Both the position numbers and the translations under genes were made by a program. The notes beneath the pieces are model-generated. The model had not been told where the DNA came from and made no database searches. It was given only the letters and a program-made list of their open reading frames with translations. Shown piece by piece: positions 6,598-13,372 of a stretch of DNA of 41,373 nucleotides; within the stretch, counting starts at the first letter, position 1; every line of letters begins with the position of its first letter. Source of the DNA: a virus; IMG/VR virus record IMGVR_UViG_3300042402_002425, positions 1 to 41,373 of that record. One strand, given 5' to 3'.

Positions 6598-7908
6598 TTA
6601 CAAGTCTCCTTCACTAAAGGTCGTCGTCGCCTTGACGAAGACCAGATCAATCTCACCCGTCGGGCCATTGCGGTGCTTGGCGAGCGACAACTTCACCCGC
6701 TCCCGTGCCTGACCATGCTCCTGCCCGTTGGGTCGCCAGAGTAGCATAACCAAGTCCGCATCCTGCTCAATCGCACCAGAGTCTCTGAGGTCAGCCAATC
6801 GTGGCTGGCCTCCTTCTCTATGCTCGGCGGCTCGACTGAGTTGCGAAAGGGCAATGACTGGAACGTTCAGCTCACGCGCCATCGCCTTTAGCCCACGGCT
6901 GATGTCAGAGGTCTCGACTACGCGGTTGCCCTCCTTCGTCTGCTTGGTCGGCATCATCAGTTGCAGGTAGTCCACCACGATCAGGTCAAGTCCGCCGTCT
7001 GCCGCAAGCCGACGCGCCTTTGAGCGCAGGTCTACGGGCGAGGCGACAGGGCTGTCGTCAATGAAGATCGCCGCCGTCTCTAGGTGGTACACCGCCGTGG
7101 CGATGCGAGCCAAGTCCATACCCTCTACGTCGCCGCGTCGGATACGGAAGATGTCTACGCCAGACACGCCAGCCATGAGGCGGGTAGCCAGCTGATCCTT
7201 GCTCATCTCCAACGAAAAGATCGCCACCCGCTTGCCTTCCTTGATGGCGGCGTGCTGCGCGATGTTGAGTGCCATTGCCGTCTTGCCCACGCTAGGTCGA
7301 GCCGCCAAGATGGTGAGGTCGGACTGCTGCCAACCCCCCGTCATCTCGTCAAGGGCGGCGAGGCCAGAGCCTACGCCCCTGCCGCTGCCCTTGTTGTGGC
7401 GAATCCAATCCAGCTTAGACACTGCATCTTGCACAAGCGACGACATACCAGCGAAGTCAGACTTCTTGACGGAGCGAGCGACGGCATAGATCTCCGCCTC
7501 TGCCTTGTCGAGTGCCTCATTAGCGTCGGCTGGGTCGGCGTAGGCAATCTCCGAGATGCGGCTCGCCGCAGCAAGGATACGCCGTAGCGTCGCCTTTGTG
7601 CGAACGGAGTCGGCGTACTGACTTGCGTTGGCGCTCGTCGGTGTCATTGCCATGAAGTCGGAGAGGCACGCATAGCCGCCGACATCATCGAGATGTCCGC
7701 TTCGAGCCAACTCCTCACCAACCGACACCACGTCAAGCACGTCGCCACGCTGCTGTAGGGCAAGGATTGCCTTCCAGACATAGCCGTTGCTTGGCTTGGA
7801 GAAGTCCGATGGTGTGATGTCTGATGCTAACGACGCAGCGTCTGCGTCAATAAGGCACGACCCGATGAGTCCTACCTCAGCTTCTACGCTTCTTGGCGGT
7901 TGCCGCAT
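6598..7908 (-). CDS. dnaB: Replicative DnaB-type helicase
   Basis: 436 residues from ATG 7908, preceded by AGGGGGAG; this start gives the standard DnaB N-terminus (PPRSVEAEVGLIGSCLID). Seen: Walker A in AARPSVGKTAMALNIA with K209, Walker B in LDLIVVDYLQLM with D313, and the later PVIALSQLSRAAEHREG and RDSGAIEQDADLVMLLWRP motifs, all diagnostic of DnaB. The family forms a hexamer that unwinds DNA at the fork. No primase, helicase loader or DNA polymerase is seen, so host partners are probably recruited. It lies far from the recombination genes and on the opposite strand. It overlaps the end of the upstream gene by 32 bases. Confidence 0.95.
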   Translation of the reverse strand: MRQPPRSVEAEVGLIGSCLIDADAASLASDITPSDFSKPSNGYVWKAILALQQRGDVLDVVSVGEELARSGHLDDVGGYACLSDFMAMTPTSANASQYADSVRTKATLRRILAAASRISEIAYADPADANEALDKAEAEIYAVARSVKKSDFAGMSSLVQDAVSKLDWIRHNKGSGRGVGSGLAALDEMTGGWQQSDLTILAARPSVGKTAMALNIAQHAAIKEGKRVAIFSLEMSKDQLATRLMAGVSGVDIFRIRRGDVEGMDLARIATAVYHLETAAIFIDDSPVASPVDLRSKARRLAADGGLDLIVVDYLQLMMPTKQTKEGNRVVETSDISRGLKAMARELNVPVIALSQLSRAAEHREGGQPRLADLRDSGAIEQDADLVMLLWRPNGQEHGQARERVKLSLAKHRNGPTGEIDLVFVKATTTFSEGDL

Positions 7909-8590
7909 TGCTACTCCCCCTTCTTGCTTGCGATGAATCTTCACCATAATCAACGGCGTGCTCTCGGTCAAAGGCTGACGCTGGGTCAAACGCCCTGCCA
8001 AATAACTTGTGCATCGCTTGCGGATCGCACGACTCAGCACTTAGCAGCGCACCAGACTCGTACTCCGTGGAGAACTTGTCTCGTGGCGACCGATGCCCGA
8101 TTGACGACCAGAGGCCGCAGTCGTCGCACGTTAGTGCCATTTCGTAGTGCAGGTCGATTACTGCGCGGGCTGCCTTATGACCTTTCTGGACTAGTAAGTA
8201 TACACGATTCTCCGCCTCTAAGACGGCTTTCACCCACGGCTCGTAGGAATACTTGTTCGTGCCAACCAGAATCTCGCTTGGTCGAGAGGCAATCCACACC
8301 ACGCCTTCTGGCGGCTGATCCTCAGAATAGCCGTCGTTCTCGTGCGGGTGTAGGTCGCCGCCGTCGTTCACCTTTGTATACGGCGAGTTTACCGCTTCCA
8401 TGATGAGCTTCATCGCCCTCTGCTCATCGCTCTGAACCTTATCCTCCCAAGCCCGCGTCTTGGCTCGATACCTAGCCCGCCTTTGGGAAAGATACTTCTC
8501 CCTGTTGCGCTCTTGGTAGGCGCGTAGTTGGGCTAGGCGCTTCTCCTTATTCTTGTAGTAATACGCTTTGCACTTCTCGGCATTGTTCAC
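7877..8590 (-). CDS. Hypothetical protein with basic coiled N-terminus
   Basis: 237 residues from GTG 8590, whose GTGA overlaps the stop of a 23-codon frame; an upstream GTG at 8644 would give 255 residues and I cannot exclude it. The N-terminus (AEKCKAYYYKNKEKRLAQ, then ERNREKYLSQRRARYRAK) is a very basic helix like those before HNH nucleases in many phage proteins, but no HNH follows. A CDDC pair sits in ALTCDDCGLWSS. The C-terminus is polar and basic. Function unknown; nucleic-acid binding is a guess from charge. Confidence 0.65.
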   Translation of the reverse strand: MNNAEKCKAYYYKNKEKRLAQLRAYQERNREKYLSQRRARYRAKTRAWEDKVQSDEQRAMKLIMEAVNSPYTKVNDGGDLHPHENDGYSEDQPPEGVVWIASRPSEILVGTNKYSYEPWVKAVLEAENRVYLLVQKGHKAARAVIDLHYEMALTCDDCGLWSSIGHRSPRDKFSTEYESGALLSAESCDPQAMHKLFGRAFDPASAFDREHAVDYGEDSSQARRGSSNAATAKKRRS

Positions 8591-8658
8591 TTTGTTGCCA
8601 TACCCATCGCAATGAGCAAGATCATCAGCTTCGCCATAAACCACAAGTCATCTTTCAT
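8587..8658 (-). CDS. Possible 23-residue hydrophobic coupling peptide
   Basis: ATG at 8658 overlaps the upstream stop (ATGA) and follows GAGG at fair distance. It encodes MKDDLWFMAKLMILLIAMGM plus ATK, a charged start and a membrane-like core. Its TGA overlaps a GTG (8590) of the next gene. It could be a leader that couples translation or a tiny membrane peptide. The alternative GTG start of the downstream gene at 8644 would overlap it, so the call is tentative. Confidence 0.3.
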   Translation of the reverse strand: MKDDLWFMAKLMILLIAMGMATK

Positions 8659-9080
8659 GGTTGGCTAGCCTCAAAGCAATCGTCGCAGAGGTCTACCGAT
8701 TCCTCATAGGCGTTCTCAAAGCCGTTCCAACCATACTTGAAGGGTCGAGGCTTGACGTTCTCATGCTTCCACTTCGGGTAGTGCTTGGTGTTCTCGCAGG
8801 TACGCTCCTCCTCGATAACTCCACGATCAACGGCGCACTCCTTGCAGCAGGCATACTTCACATGATCACCCTGAGAATCGGTTCCCTCCTCCCAGATTGG
8901 ATCAGATACTTTCCGATTTACGCACCAAGCGCAGTACCCTTCGTCTTTACCCCAGACTTCCTGCGGCTCAGACTCTTTATGCTCCTTCTCAATCTTCTTG
9001 CGCAAGGCCTTCTTGACATCGGCAGCTACCTTCTTGTTGCTGCTGCTCACGATAATGAAGTCATCAAAGTCGCCGCTCAC
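8655..9080 (-). CDS. Cys-rich putative zinc-binding protein
   Basis: 141 residues, GTG start overlapping the upstream stop. Three paired cysteine sites (CAWC near residue 50, CCKEC near residue 78, CDDC near the C-terminus) and several histidines suggest two or more zinc sites. The N-terminal third is basic and helical (KKVAADVKKALRKKIEKEHK). Function not recognised. Confidence 0.65.
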   Translation of the reverse strand: MSGDFDDFIIVSSSNKKVAADVKKALRKKIEKEHKESEPQEVWGKDEGYCAWCVNRKVSDPIWEEGTDSQGDHVKYACCKECAVDRGVIEEERTCENTKHYPKWKHENVKPRPFKYGWNGFENAYEESVDLCDDCFEASQP

Positions 9081-9466
9081 TTGACCACCTGATACACCTT
9101 TCCCGCGATCTTCGCTTCGACAATCGCGTCTGTTGGGATTGACTTATACATAGCCGAGCGTGGCTCCCAGACGATCATGAGGTTCATGGACTCAGGATCA
9201 TACGCTCGTGCTCCACCCTTGAGGTGCTTCTTGACCCCCAAGCGGCAGGTCATCGTGCGCTTCTCGCCCGTGCTGCGCTTGGTGAAGACGATGGTGAAGA
9301 ATCTTCCCATCGACTTCTTGATCTTCTCAAGCAAGGCCTCGGTGCTGACGCGGTTGTCGTGCTGCTCCTCATCGGGGCAGCGCGGCGTTGCGTCGGCTGG
9401 GTAATAGGCTGCGGCCTCAAACATCTTGCCGCAGTTGTGGCATCGGTACGCTGTTGTGAGCTTCAT
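9077..9466 (-). CDS. Zinc-ribbon plus Sm/SH3-like domain protein (WYL_2/DUF2693-like)
   Basis: 129 residues from ATG 9466, preceded by AGGAGGGGAAACT. The N-terminus has CHNC and a later cysteine, a possible zinc ribbon. The C-terminal half (FTIVFTKRSTGEKRTMTCRL, then GVKKHLKGG, YDPES, NLMIVWE, IPTDAIVEAKIAGKVYQV) follows a small beta-barrel common in phages and known to me as WYL_2 or DUF2693, an Sm/SH3-like fold often in nucleic-acid-related proteins. Role here unknown. Confidence 0.6.
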   Translation of the reverse strand: MKLTTAYRCHNCGKMFEAAAYYPADATPRCPDEEQHDNRVSTEALLEKIKKSMGRFFTIVFTKRSTGEKRTMTCRLGVKKHLKGGARAYDPESMNLMIVWEPRSAMYKSIPTDAIVEAKIAGKVYQVVK

Positions 9467-9603
9467 AGTTTCCCCTCCTGTGGGTGTTCGCAGTTTTCTG
9501 ATTGCTCTAACTCGTAGCACGCATTATCCCGAACGGGATTGTCTACACACTCGCAGACCACCTCGTTTCTATTGCACTCTTTACACCAGACCATCGTGCT
9601 CAT
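9463..9603 (-). CDS. Small Cys-rich protein
   Basis: 46 residues from ATG 9603. Six cysteines, including CKEC near residue 7 and CEC near residue 18, suggest a zinc knuckle. It ends in EGKL, encoded by the ribosome site of the next gene (GAGGGGAAACTATGA). Start and stop both overlap neighbours by four bases, which strongly supports it as a real gene. Confidence 0.65.
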   Translation of the reverse strand: MSTMVWCKECNRNEVVCECVDNPVRDNACYELEQSENCEHPQEGKL

Positions 9604-9785
9604 AGTTTCCCCTCCTTTGCTCCTAAAGCCTCAAACAAATCGCTTAGTTTGTAGCACAACTTCTCCTCGAAGCTGCCACGCTTCGCTTGCTCTGCGATGA
9701 TGAAAAGGCAACTCACCAAGTTCAGCCTTTCGCTTTCCGTCAGGACAATCGTCGTGAGGTTCTTGCCGCTTATTACCTCGCTCAT
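9600..9785 (-). CDS. Small helical hypothetical protein
   Basis: 61 residues from ATG 9785. Leucine-rich helix (ESERLNLVSCLFIIAEQAKR) and ending KEGKL, where the last codons are the ribosome site for the next gene. No family recognised. ATGA overlaps at both ends. Confidence 0.65.
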   Translation of the reverse strand: MSEVISGKNLTTIVLTESERLNLVSCLFIIAEQAKRGSFEEKLCYKLSDLFEALGAKEGKL

Positions 9786-9964
9786 AGTTTCCCTTCCTCT
9801 CTTGCGGCCTCAACACCGATCTCCTCGTGTGTTGAGATAGCCGCATCTGCTGCTGCTTCTTCCACGCACTTACCGACGTGAAAGTTTCCCCAATCTAGCG
9901 GTGAGTACGGCTCTCGAATCTCAATCGGAGCACCGCACCAATCGCAGGTAAGCTGGTCAGTCAT
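9782..9964 (-). CDS. Small zinc-ribbon-like protein
   Basis: 60 residues from ATG 9964. N-terminal CDWCGAPI and a later HVGKC give a CxxC...HxxxC pattern that could hold zinc; the rest is acidic. Ends in EEGKL like its two downstream neighbours. ATGA overlaps at both ends. Confidence 0.65.
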   Translation of the reverse strand: MTDQLTCDWCGAPIEIREPYSPLDWGNFHVGKCVEEAAADAAISTHEEIGVEAAREEGKL

Positions 9965-10317
9965 GCGTGTGCCTTCTCAGAATACTTCTCGCTGAATAGG
10001 TATCGAGAAGAGACGCACACATCAGCCTCTCGGTCGAGGTTGTAGACATACACCTCCATGTCTGTCGTTTCGTCTATGGCGTGAACCTCTCGGATAAGTT
10101 TCTCCGCCCACCCCTCTTCTAGTGTGCTCCACAAAACGCTGTATCCCTTGCACTCAATGATCATGCCTGAGTGGTATCTGCCAACCTTGTAGTGCTCGTT
10201 CTGCTTTGTGAAGAACCCAAACTCGTCAAGGGTTTCGGATACCCTCAACTCAATGTCTTCCCACTTATCCTTCTGCGATGCGTCGATCGTGATGTAGACC
10301 TCTGCTGATGCGCTCAT
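9961..10317 (-). CDS. Hypothetical protein
   Basis: 118 residues from ATG 10317. Alternating strands and charged helices (AEVYITIDASQKDKWEDIEL ... MEVYVYNLDREADVCVSSRY). I do not recognise a family. It overlaps the gene on each side by four bases (ATGA). Confidence 0.65.
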   Translation of the reverse strand: MSASAEVYITIDASQKDKWEDIELRVSETLDEFGFFTKQNEHYKVGRYHSGMIIECKGYSVLWSTLEEGWAEKLIREVHAIDETTDMEVYVYNLDREADVCVSSRYLFSEKYSEKAHA

Positions 10318-10478
10318 GAGATCGCACCCCCTACTGCTACGCCTGCAAAGAAGACGGCCAGTGCCGCGCAGGTGATTGACACCCGTCGCCAGAAACGCCG
10401 TCGATTATTCCAATCTTGGTAGTCCTTAGCCGCGTCGTAGATCATCTGCCTACGAAGCTCTTTACCTGTCTGTGCCAT
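10314..10478 (-). CDS. Small single-pass membrane protein
   Basis: 54 residues from ATG 10478. A basic, polar N-terminal half (GKELRRQMIYDAAKDYQDWN) is followed by RRRFWRR and one hydrophobic segment (ITCAALAVFFAGVAVGGAIS) at the very C-terminus, so it is a tail-anchored type protein. It is expressed with the helicase operon. Function unknown. Confidence 0.65.
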   Translation of the reverse strand: MAQTGKELRRQMIYDAAKDYQDWNNRRRFWRRVSITCAALAVFFAGVAVGGAIS

Positions 10479-10479
10479 G

Positions 10480-10677
10480 TTATTCCCCCTTCTTCTTTGG
10501 CGCGTAATGATTACGGGCTACGCCGTCAATCGTGTCAATGGCGTGCCAGACAACAACCACCAAGCCAATCGTGGCAAAGAGCGCAACGACGGCCTCTTGT
10601 AGGCTGCCGCTAAACCAGAGCCACGCCAGACCCCCTGCTACGGCGATCCCGTAGGCGATAATAGATTCCTTGTTCAT
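10480..10677 (-). CDS. Small two-pass membrane protein, first gene of the distal leftward operon
   Basis: 65 residues from ATG 10677, preceded by GAGAGGGGAATAAC. Two hydrophobic segments (IIAYGIAVAGGLAWLWFSG and AVVALFATIGLVVVVWHAI) and a basic C-terminus (NHYAPKKKGE). The size and shape fit a class II holin, but the position, first in the early-type operon with the helicase, does not fit a lysis role. It may act on the host membrane early in infection. Confidence 0.65.
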   Translation of the reverse strand: MNKESIIAYGIAVAGGLAWLWFSGSLQEAVVALFATIGLVVVVWHAIDTIDGVARNHYAPKKKGE

Positions 10678-10698
10678 GTTATTCCCCTCTCTTACTAT

Positions 10699-10714
10699 GT
10701 TGGCAAGCGCCAAC
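10699..10714. promoter_or_regulatory. Inverted repeat in the leader of the distal leftward operon
   Basis: GTTGGC-AAGC-GCCAAC, a perfect 6-base-pair stem with a 4-base loop, lies between the putative -10 box and the ribosome site of the gene starting at 10677. It could be an operator or an RNA hairpin that tunes translation. Confidence 0.4.
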
Positions 10715-10720
10715 TGCATT

Positions 10721-10750
10721 ACCTTAGAATACCCCCCATAGATTTGTCAA
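10721..10750 (-). promoter_or_regulatory. Leftward promoter of the helicase operon
   Basis: Reading the minus strand, TTGACA (10750-10745, exact consensus) and TAAGGT (10726-10721) are 18 bases apart; TCTAAG at 16 is an alternative -10. It is 44 bases before the first start codon. The -35 box overlaps the stop codon of the RlpA-like gene, right at the edge of the CpG-rich island. Confidence 0.55.
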
Positions 10751-11259
10751 TACCCCCGCCGTACACCTCCCAACTCGCTCACCTCGACGTACATGATGCC
10801 ACGCGAGAGCGGAACCCCAAGGGCGACCCAGAGATGCGGACTCAAATCTATGACGCGGCTCGCGCTAGTCCACGGCTTCCGCAAGGCCTTCCATGCGCCG
10901 TGGCAATAATCGCGCACGACGGCGATGACACAAGTTGTGCCACCCCGTACACACACCCGCACGCGGTACGGCTTGGCGTAGTAGGTGAACGTGCCGACGG
11001 CGGCATAGAGCACAAGCTCGCCGCCTCGACCGCCCTGCTCAACGCTCTTGTAGGGCGTGCAGGTATCGGTACGCCCATACACCGACACCCCTTGCGGGCA
11101 TCGTGCGCCGTACCACGTAGCAACGCCAGACATAGGTACGCCGTGCGGCGTGCGGGGAGGCTCCTCAGCCCCCCGCACGCCGTCGACGTAGCTCAGCATG
11201 ATGCACGCAACGATGAGGGCGGCCATACCATAGGCCGCCCACACCGCCCGATTATGCAC
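10747..11259 (-). CDS. RlpA-like double-psi beta-barrel protein with N-terminal membrane anchor
   Basis: 170 residues from GTG 11259; GTG 11280 is also possible. One N-terminal hydrophobic segment (AAYGMAALIVACIMLSYVDG) is a signal or anchor. The outer domain starts with MSGVATWYGARC and later has AVVRDYC and SRVIDLSPHLWVALGVPLSR plus MYVEV, following the RlpA order (G-x-A-x-WYG, V-x-D, R-x-IDLS, LG). Bacterial RlpA proteins bind or cleave glycan strands of peptidoglycan. Six cysteines could form disulphides outside the membrane. As part of an early-type leftward unit it could locally open or remodel the wall, or compete with a host RlpA. It is the only gene of the CpG-rich island with a recognisable domain. 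Confidence 0.7.
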   Translation of the reverse strand: MHNRAVWAAYGMAALIVACIMLSYVDGVRGAEEPPRTPHGVPMSGVATWYGARCPQGVSVYGRTDTCTPYKSVEQGGRGGELVLYAAVGTFTYYAKPYRVRVCVRGGTTCVIAVVRDYCHGAWKALRKPWTSASRVIDLSPHLWVALGVPLSRGIMYVEVSELGGVRRGY

Positions 11260-11602
11260 GCGCCGCCTCGACGCTTGCACGTAGGGTAGCGACGGCGTAG
11301 CGATCCGCCTCCCGCCCCGCCGCCATACCCTCGCGGTAGGCGCGGATCACGGCGAGGAGCTCCCGCCTCGATACGTAGCCGCCCGATACCGCACGCACGC
11401 CGCCGTGCTCATTGATCACCTGCACGAGCTGCCAGCCGCCATACGCCCCCATGACGTAATAGCGCCCGATAATCCACGCGCCCGCGCCGCCCTCGCCGTA
11501 GCGGTACGCCGTACCATCAGCCTCGTGCGGTTCTAGCCCTGCCCATAGATTTAGACCGCGCAGCGCCCCGTCGATGTCGCGCTGTGTGATTCTATCCGCC
11601 AT
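11252..11602 (-). CDS. Hypothetical protein of the CpG-rich island
   Basis: 116 residues from ATG 11602, preceded by a GGGGGTGTAGATC site. It contains no lysine, phenylalanine or cysteine, a strong sign of the island's base bias. The part RYYVMGAYGGWQLVQVINEH then GGYVSRRELLAVIRAYREG looks like a small beta hairpin plus helix. No family recognised. Confidence 0.6.
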   Translation of the reverse strand: MADRITQRDIDGALRGLNLWAGLEPHEADGTAYRYGEGGAGAWIIGRYYVMGAYGGWQLVQVINEHGGVRAVSGGYVSRRELLAVIRAYREGMAAGREADRYAVATLRASVEAARA

Positions 11603-11605
11603 GAT

Positions 11606-11908
11606 CTACACCCCCTCGATACTATCGCGGCATGGATCGCACGCCGCCACGATTATACCGCCGCAGGTGTCGCACGATAGGCCACACCCGCCGCGATGAT
11701 CGGAGTTATCCCGATAATCCGAAGCTTCGCCGTCGAAAATCGGCACGGGGCTATTATCCCCGCCCGCCTCGCCCGATAGCGTCGCCGCATCGTAGCGGCT
11801 ATCCGCGCACGCCGTGCATAGCCCGCCGCCGTCGAGCGTATAGCCCGCGATCGCCCAAGCTTTACCCGTATGGGCGCGGTTATACGTCGCCGTATAGCCC
11901 GCGCTCAT
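11606..11908 (-). CDS. Cys-rich hypothetical protein of the CpG-rich island
   Basis: 100 residues from ATG 11908, overlapping the upstream stop (ATGA). Cysteines in CTAC, CGLSCDTCGG and CDPC form two or three paired sites, so zinc binding is likely; the C-terminal part resembles a zinc ribbon. Function unknown. Confidence 0.6.
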   Translation of the reverse strand: MSAGYTATYNRAHTGKAWAIAGYTLDGGGLCTACADSRYDAATLSGEAGGDNSPVPIFDGEASDYRDNSDHRGGCGLSCDTCGGIIVAACDPCRDSIEGV

Positions 11909-12084
11909 GCTACGCCCCTCCCGTACGACGCTCGAAATAGCGTGATGCGGTAGGCGAGGCCGTGCCCATTACGCGCCGCCATGATCGCCTCGCGCTCGAC
12001 GCGCTTAGCTTCTTCATAAGTTGCGTGCACGGTGTCATGATCGCCGCCCGCCTTGTGGCGGCGTACAATCCACGCCGCCCTCAT
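11905..12084 (-). CDS. Small hypothetical protein of the CpG-rich island
   Basis: 59 residues from ATG 12084, preceded by GGGGGTGTAGC. A longer open frame runs upstream to 12327, but this ATG overlaps the upstream gene's stop (ATGA), so I use it. It is mainly helical (TYEEAKRVEREAIMAARNGH) with short strands at both ends. Function unknown. Confidence 0.6.
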   Translation of the reverse strand: MRAAWIVRRHKAGGDHDTVHATYEEAKRVEREAIMAARNGHGLAYRITLFRASYGRGVA

Positions 12085-12251
12085 GCTACACCCCCTGCCC
12101 GTACCGCCTCGCGGAATAGCCGCACGGCCTCGCGCCGTGTATAGCCCAAGAATAGCCGCGACACATACGCGCCGCCTACCATCGCGGCGATCCGATAGCC
12201 GCCGCCGTTTACGCCCGCCGTGCGGGTGATGGTGAGCTCGATCCTGCTCAT
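12081..12251 (-). CDS. Small hypothetical protein of the CpG-rich island
   Basis: 56 residues from ATG 12251, preceded by GAAGGGGGTAATC. It reads MSRIELTITRTAGVNGGGYR then IAAMVGGAYVSRLFLGYTRR and a short helix, like many small beta-beta-beta-alpha phage proteins. It is the first gene after a duplicated promoter-leader module. Function unknown. Confidence 0.6.
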   Translation of the reverse strand: MSRIELTITRTAGVNGGGYRIAAMVGGAYVSRLFLGYTRREAVRLFREAVRAGGVA

Positions 12252-12270
12252 GATTACCCCCTTCGATTCT

Positions 12271-12289
12271 GGCGGGGATTCTCCCCGCC
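12271..12289. repeat. Hairpin repeat, copy A
   Basis: Arms GGCGGGGA and TCCCCGCC around a TTC loop, all 8 pairs perfect. It is in the 5' leader of the gene starting at 12251, and is one of four related hairpins in the island. Confidence 0.6.
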
Positions 12290-12298
12290 CTACGCCAT

Positions 12299-12327
12299 AC
12301 CCTACGCCTAGCGGCGCGGGGTGTCAA
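12299..12327 (-). promoter_or_regulatory. Leftward promoter inside the CpG-rich island
   Basis: On the minus strand TTGACA (12327-12322) and TAGGGT (12304-12299) are exactly 17 bases apart. The -10 box fits the TANNNT form of actinobacterial promoters. The whole block down to the start codon at 12251 resembles the one at 14140-14216, so the promoter-leader unit seems duplicated. Confidence 0.55.
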
Positions 12328-12371
12328 TAGGGGGGCGAGCTCATGCCCGCCCCCCGTAGCCGTGCCGCCCC

Positions 12372-12704
12372 CTAGTAGGCGGGCGCCGTTGCGATTGTGA
12401 ACGCGTAGCCGCCCTCGATAGCTCCCGCCGATACTAGGGCGGGCGCGTACGCGTCGCCCTCGTGCCGCATACTATCGAGCAGGGCGAGCGCCGCCGCCGT
12501 GTGGCGGCCTAGATCGTCGAGCTCATACGGGTAGCCGATCGATACGCGAGGGCGTTTACCCTCCCCCGCTAGGCGGGCGACAATCCGCGCCCCGCGTGTA
12601 TTTGTCGCGCCGTAGTAGCGCGTGATGATCGCGCAATGCGTGCCGCCTAGCCGTGAAGCTTCGGCGGCTACCCGCGCCGCGTCGATTGTATAGCCCCTGC
12701 TCAT
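12372..12704 (-). CDS. Hypothetical protein of the CpG-rich island, of a type widespread in phages
   Basis: 110 residues from ATG 12704. The stretch ITRYYGATNTRGARIVA followed by RPRVSIGYPYELDDLGRH and a helix resembles, from memory, small proteins found in many phages and mobile elements that read GPTNTRGARIKA then YDY-x(4)-ENH; I know no function or reliable family name for them. It ends in a strand GGYAFTIATAPAY. Only one lysine. It is followed by a 120-base gap holding a promoter and hairpins. Confidence 0.6.
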   Translation of the reverse strand: MSRGYTIDAARVAAEASRLGGTHCAIITRYYGATNTRGARIVARLAGEGKRPRVSIGYPYELDDLGRHTAAALALLDSMRHEGDAYAPALVSAGAIEGGYAFTIATAPAY

Positions 12705-12961
12705 GATCGCGCCCCCTTCGTGCTATCGGCTACGGGGCGGGATTCTCCCGCCCTCGCGCCGTAGGTGTCGACATAATCGGCGGGCAAGAAGCTTGCATAG
12801 GCTACGCCCTGCAAGAATCCCCGCCGCGATTCTAGCGGCAACGTTGCCGCCTCGCGCCGTATCGCCTCGATAGCGGCGGCCTCGCCGCCATCGCGCCGCG
12901 CTACTAGTAGCCTATTAGCCGCCGCCCGCGCTTGCGTGCGGATAGCTTCGCCCGTGCTCAT
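12701..12961 (-). CDS. Hypothetical helical protein of the CpG-rich island
   Basis: 86 residues from ATG 12961, with ATGA overlaps on both sides. Alanine/arginine-rich helices (AIRTQARAAANRLLVARRDG) then a more polar C-terminus. Its last codons run through hairpin copy B, which encodes AGESRP. Function unknown. Confidence 0.55.
   Translation of the reverse strand: MSTGEAIRTQARAAANRLLVARRDGGEAAAIEAIRREAATLPLESRRGFLQGVAYASFLPADYVDTYGARAGESRPVADSTKGARS
12735..12753. repeat. Hairpin repeat, copy B (inside a coding region)
   Basis: GGGCGGGA-TTC-TCCCGCCC, 8 perfect pairs. It is preceded by TGCTATCGGCTAC, which copies C and D also carry in similar form, so the repeated unit is longer than the hairpin itself. 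Confidence 0.6.
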
Positions 12962-13296
12962 GATGCCCGCCCCGTGCAGGATACGGCGACGGCCTCGCCG
13001 CCTATGTCGATGCTATTAGGCGCGGGCGCCGTTTCGATTCTCACCGCCGCGCCGCACGCCGTGCACGCCGCATCGGAATAGCCGCCTAGCCCCGTCGATG
13101 GTAGCAGGGGCGAGAATCGCGCCATGCGATGCCCCCGCGATGCCGCCGCCGTGCGAGCTTCGCGCCGTAAGCGCCGCGCCGTTGCCGCGTGTAGCGCGTT
13201 GCCGCGCTTCATCGCGTCGAGCATGATCCCGTATAGCTTCTCGATCGCCCTCATGTCGTCGAGCGCCCTAGCGTCGAGCGTATCCTGCAAGCTCAT
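12958..13296 (-). CDS. Hypothetical protein of the CpG-rich island
   Basis: 112 residues from ATG 13296, preceded by GAGGGGAGAATAGGATT. A helical N-terminal half (DDMRAIEKLYGIMLDAMKRG) is followed by a CTAC pair and a further cysteine in the beta-rich C-terminal half, a possible partial zinc site. Function unknown. Confidence 0.55.
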   Translation of the reverse strand: MSLQDTLDARALDDMRAIEKLYGIMLDAMKRGNALHAATARRLRREARTAAASRGHRMARFSPLLPSTGLGGYSDAACTACGAAVRIETAPAPNSIDIGGEAVAVSCTGRAS

Positions 13297-13372
13297 AATC
13301 CTATTCTCCCCTCATGCTATCGGCTAAGGGGGCGGGATTCTCCCGCCCCCCGCCCTTCGATTGTAGCCCCTA
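13294..13372. repeat. Leader repeat with hairpin copy C
   Basis: Intergenic block with a perfect 10-pair hairpin (GGGGGCGGGA at 13328-13337, TTC, TCCCGCCCCC at 13341-13350) flanked by CTATTCTCCCCTCATGCTAT on one side and CTTCGATTGTA on the other. Copy D at 13676-13742 has the same parts in the same order. It forms the 5' leader of the gene starting at 13296. Confidence 0.65.

Noticed and set aside
11905-12327. 140-residue start for the gene ending at 11905
   Set aside because: The upstream 80 residues are Arg/His-rich, out-of-frame shadow of the gene at 12081-12251; the ATG at 12084 has a ribosome site and an ATGA overlap.
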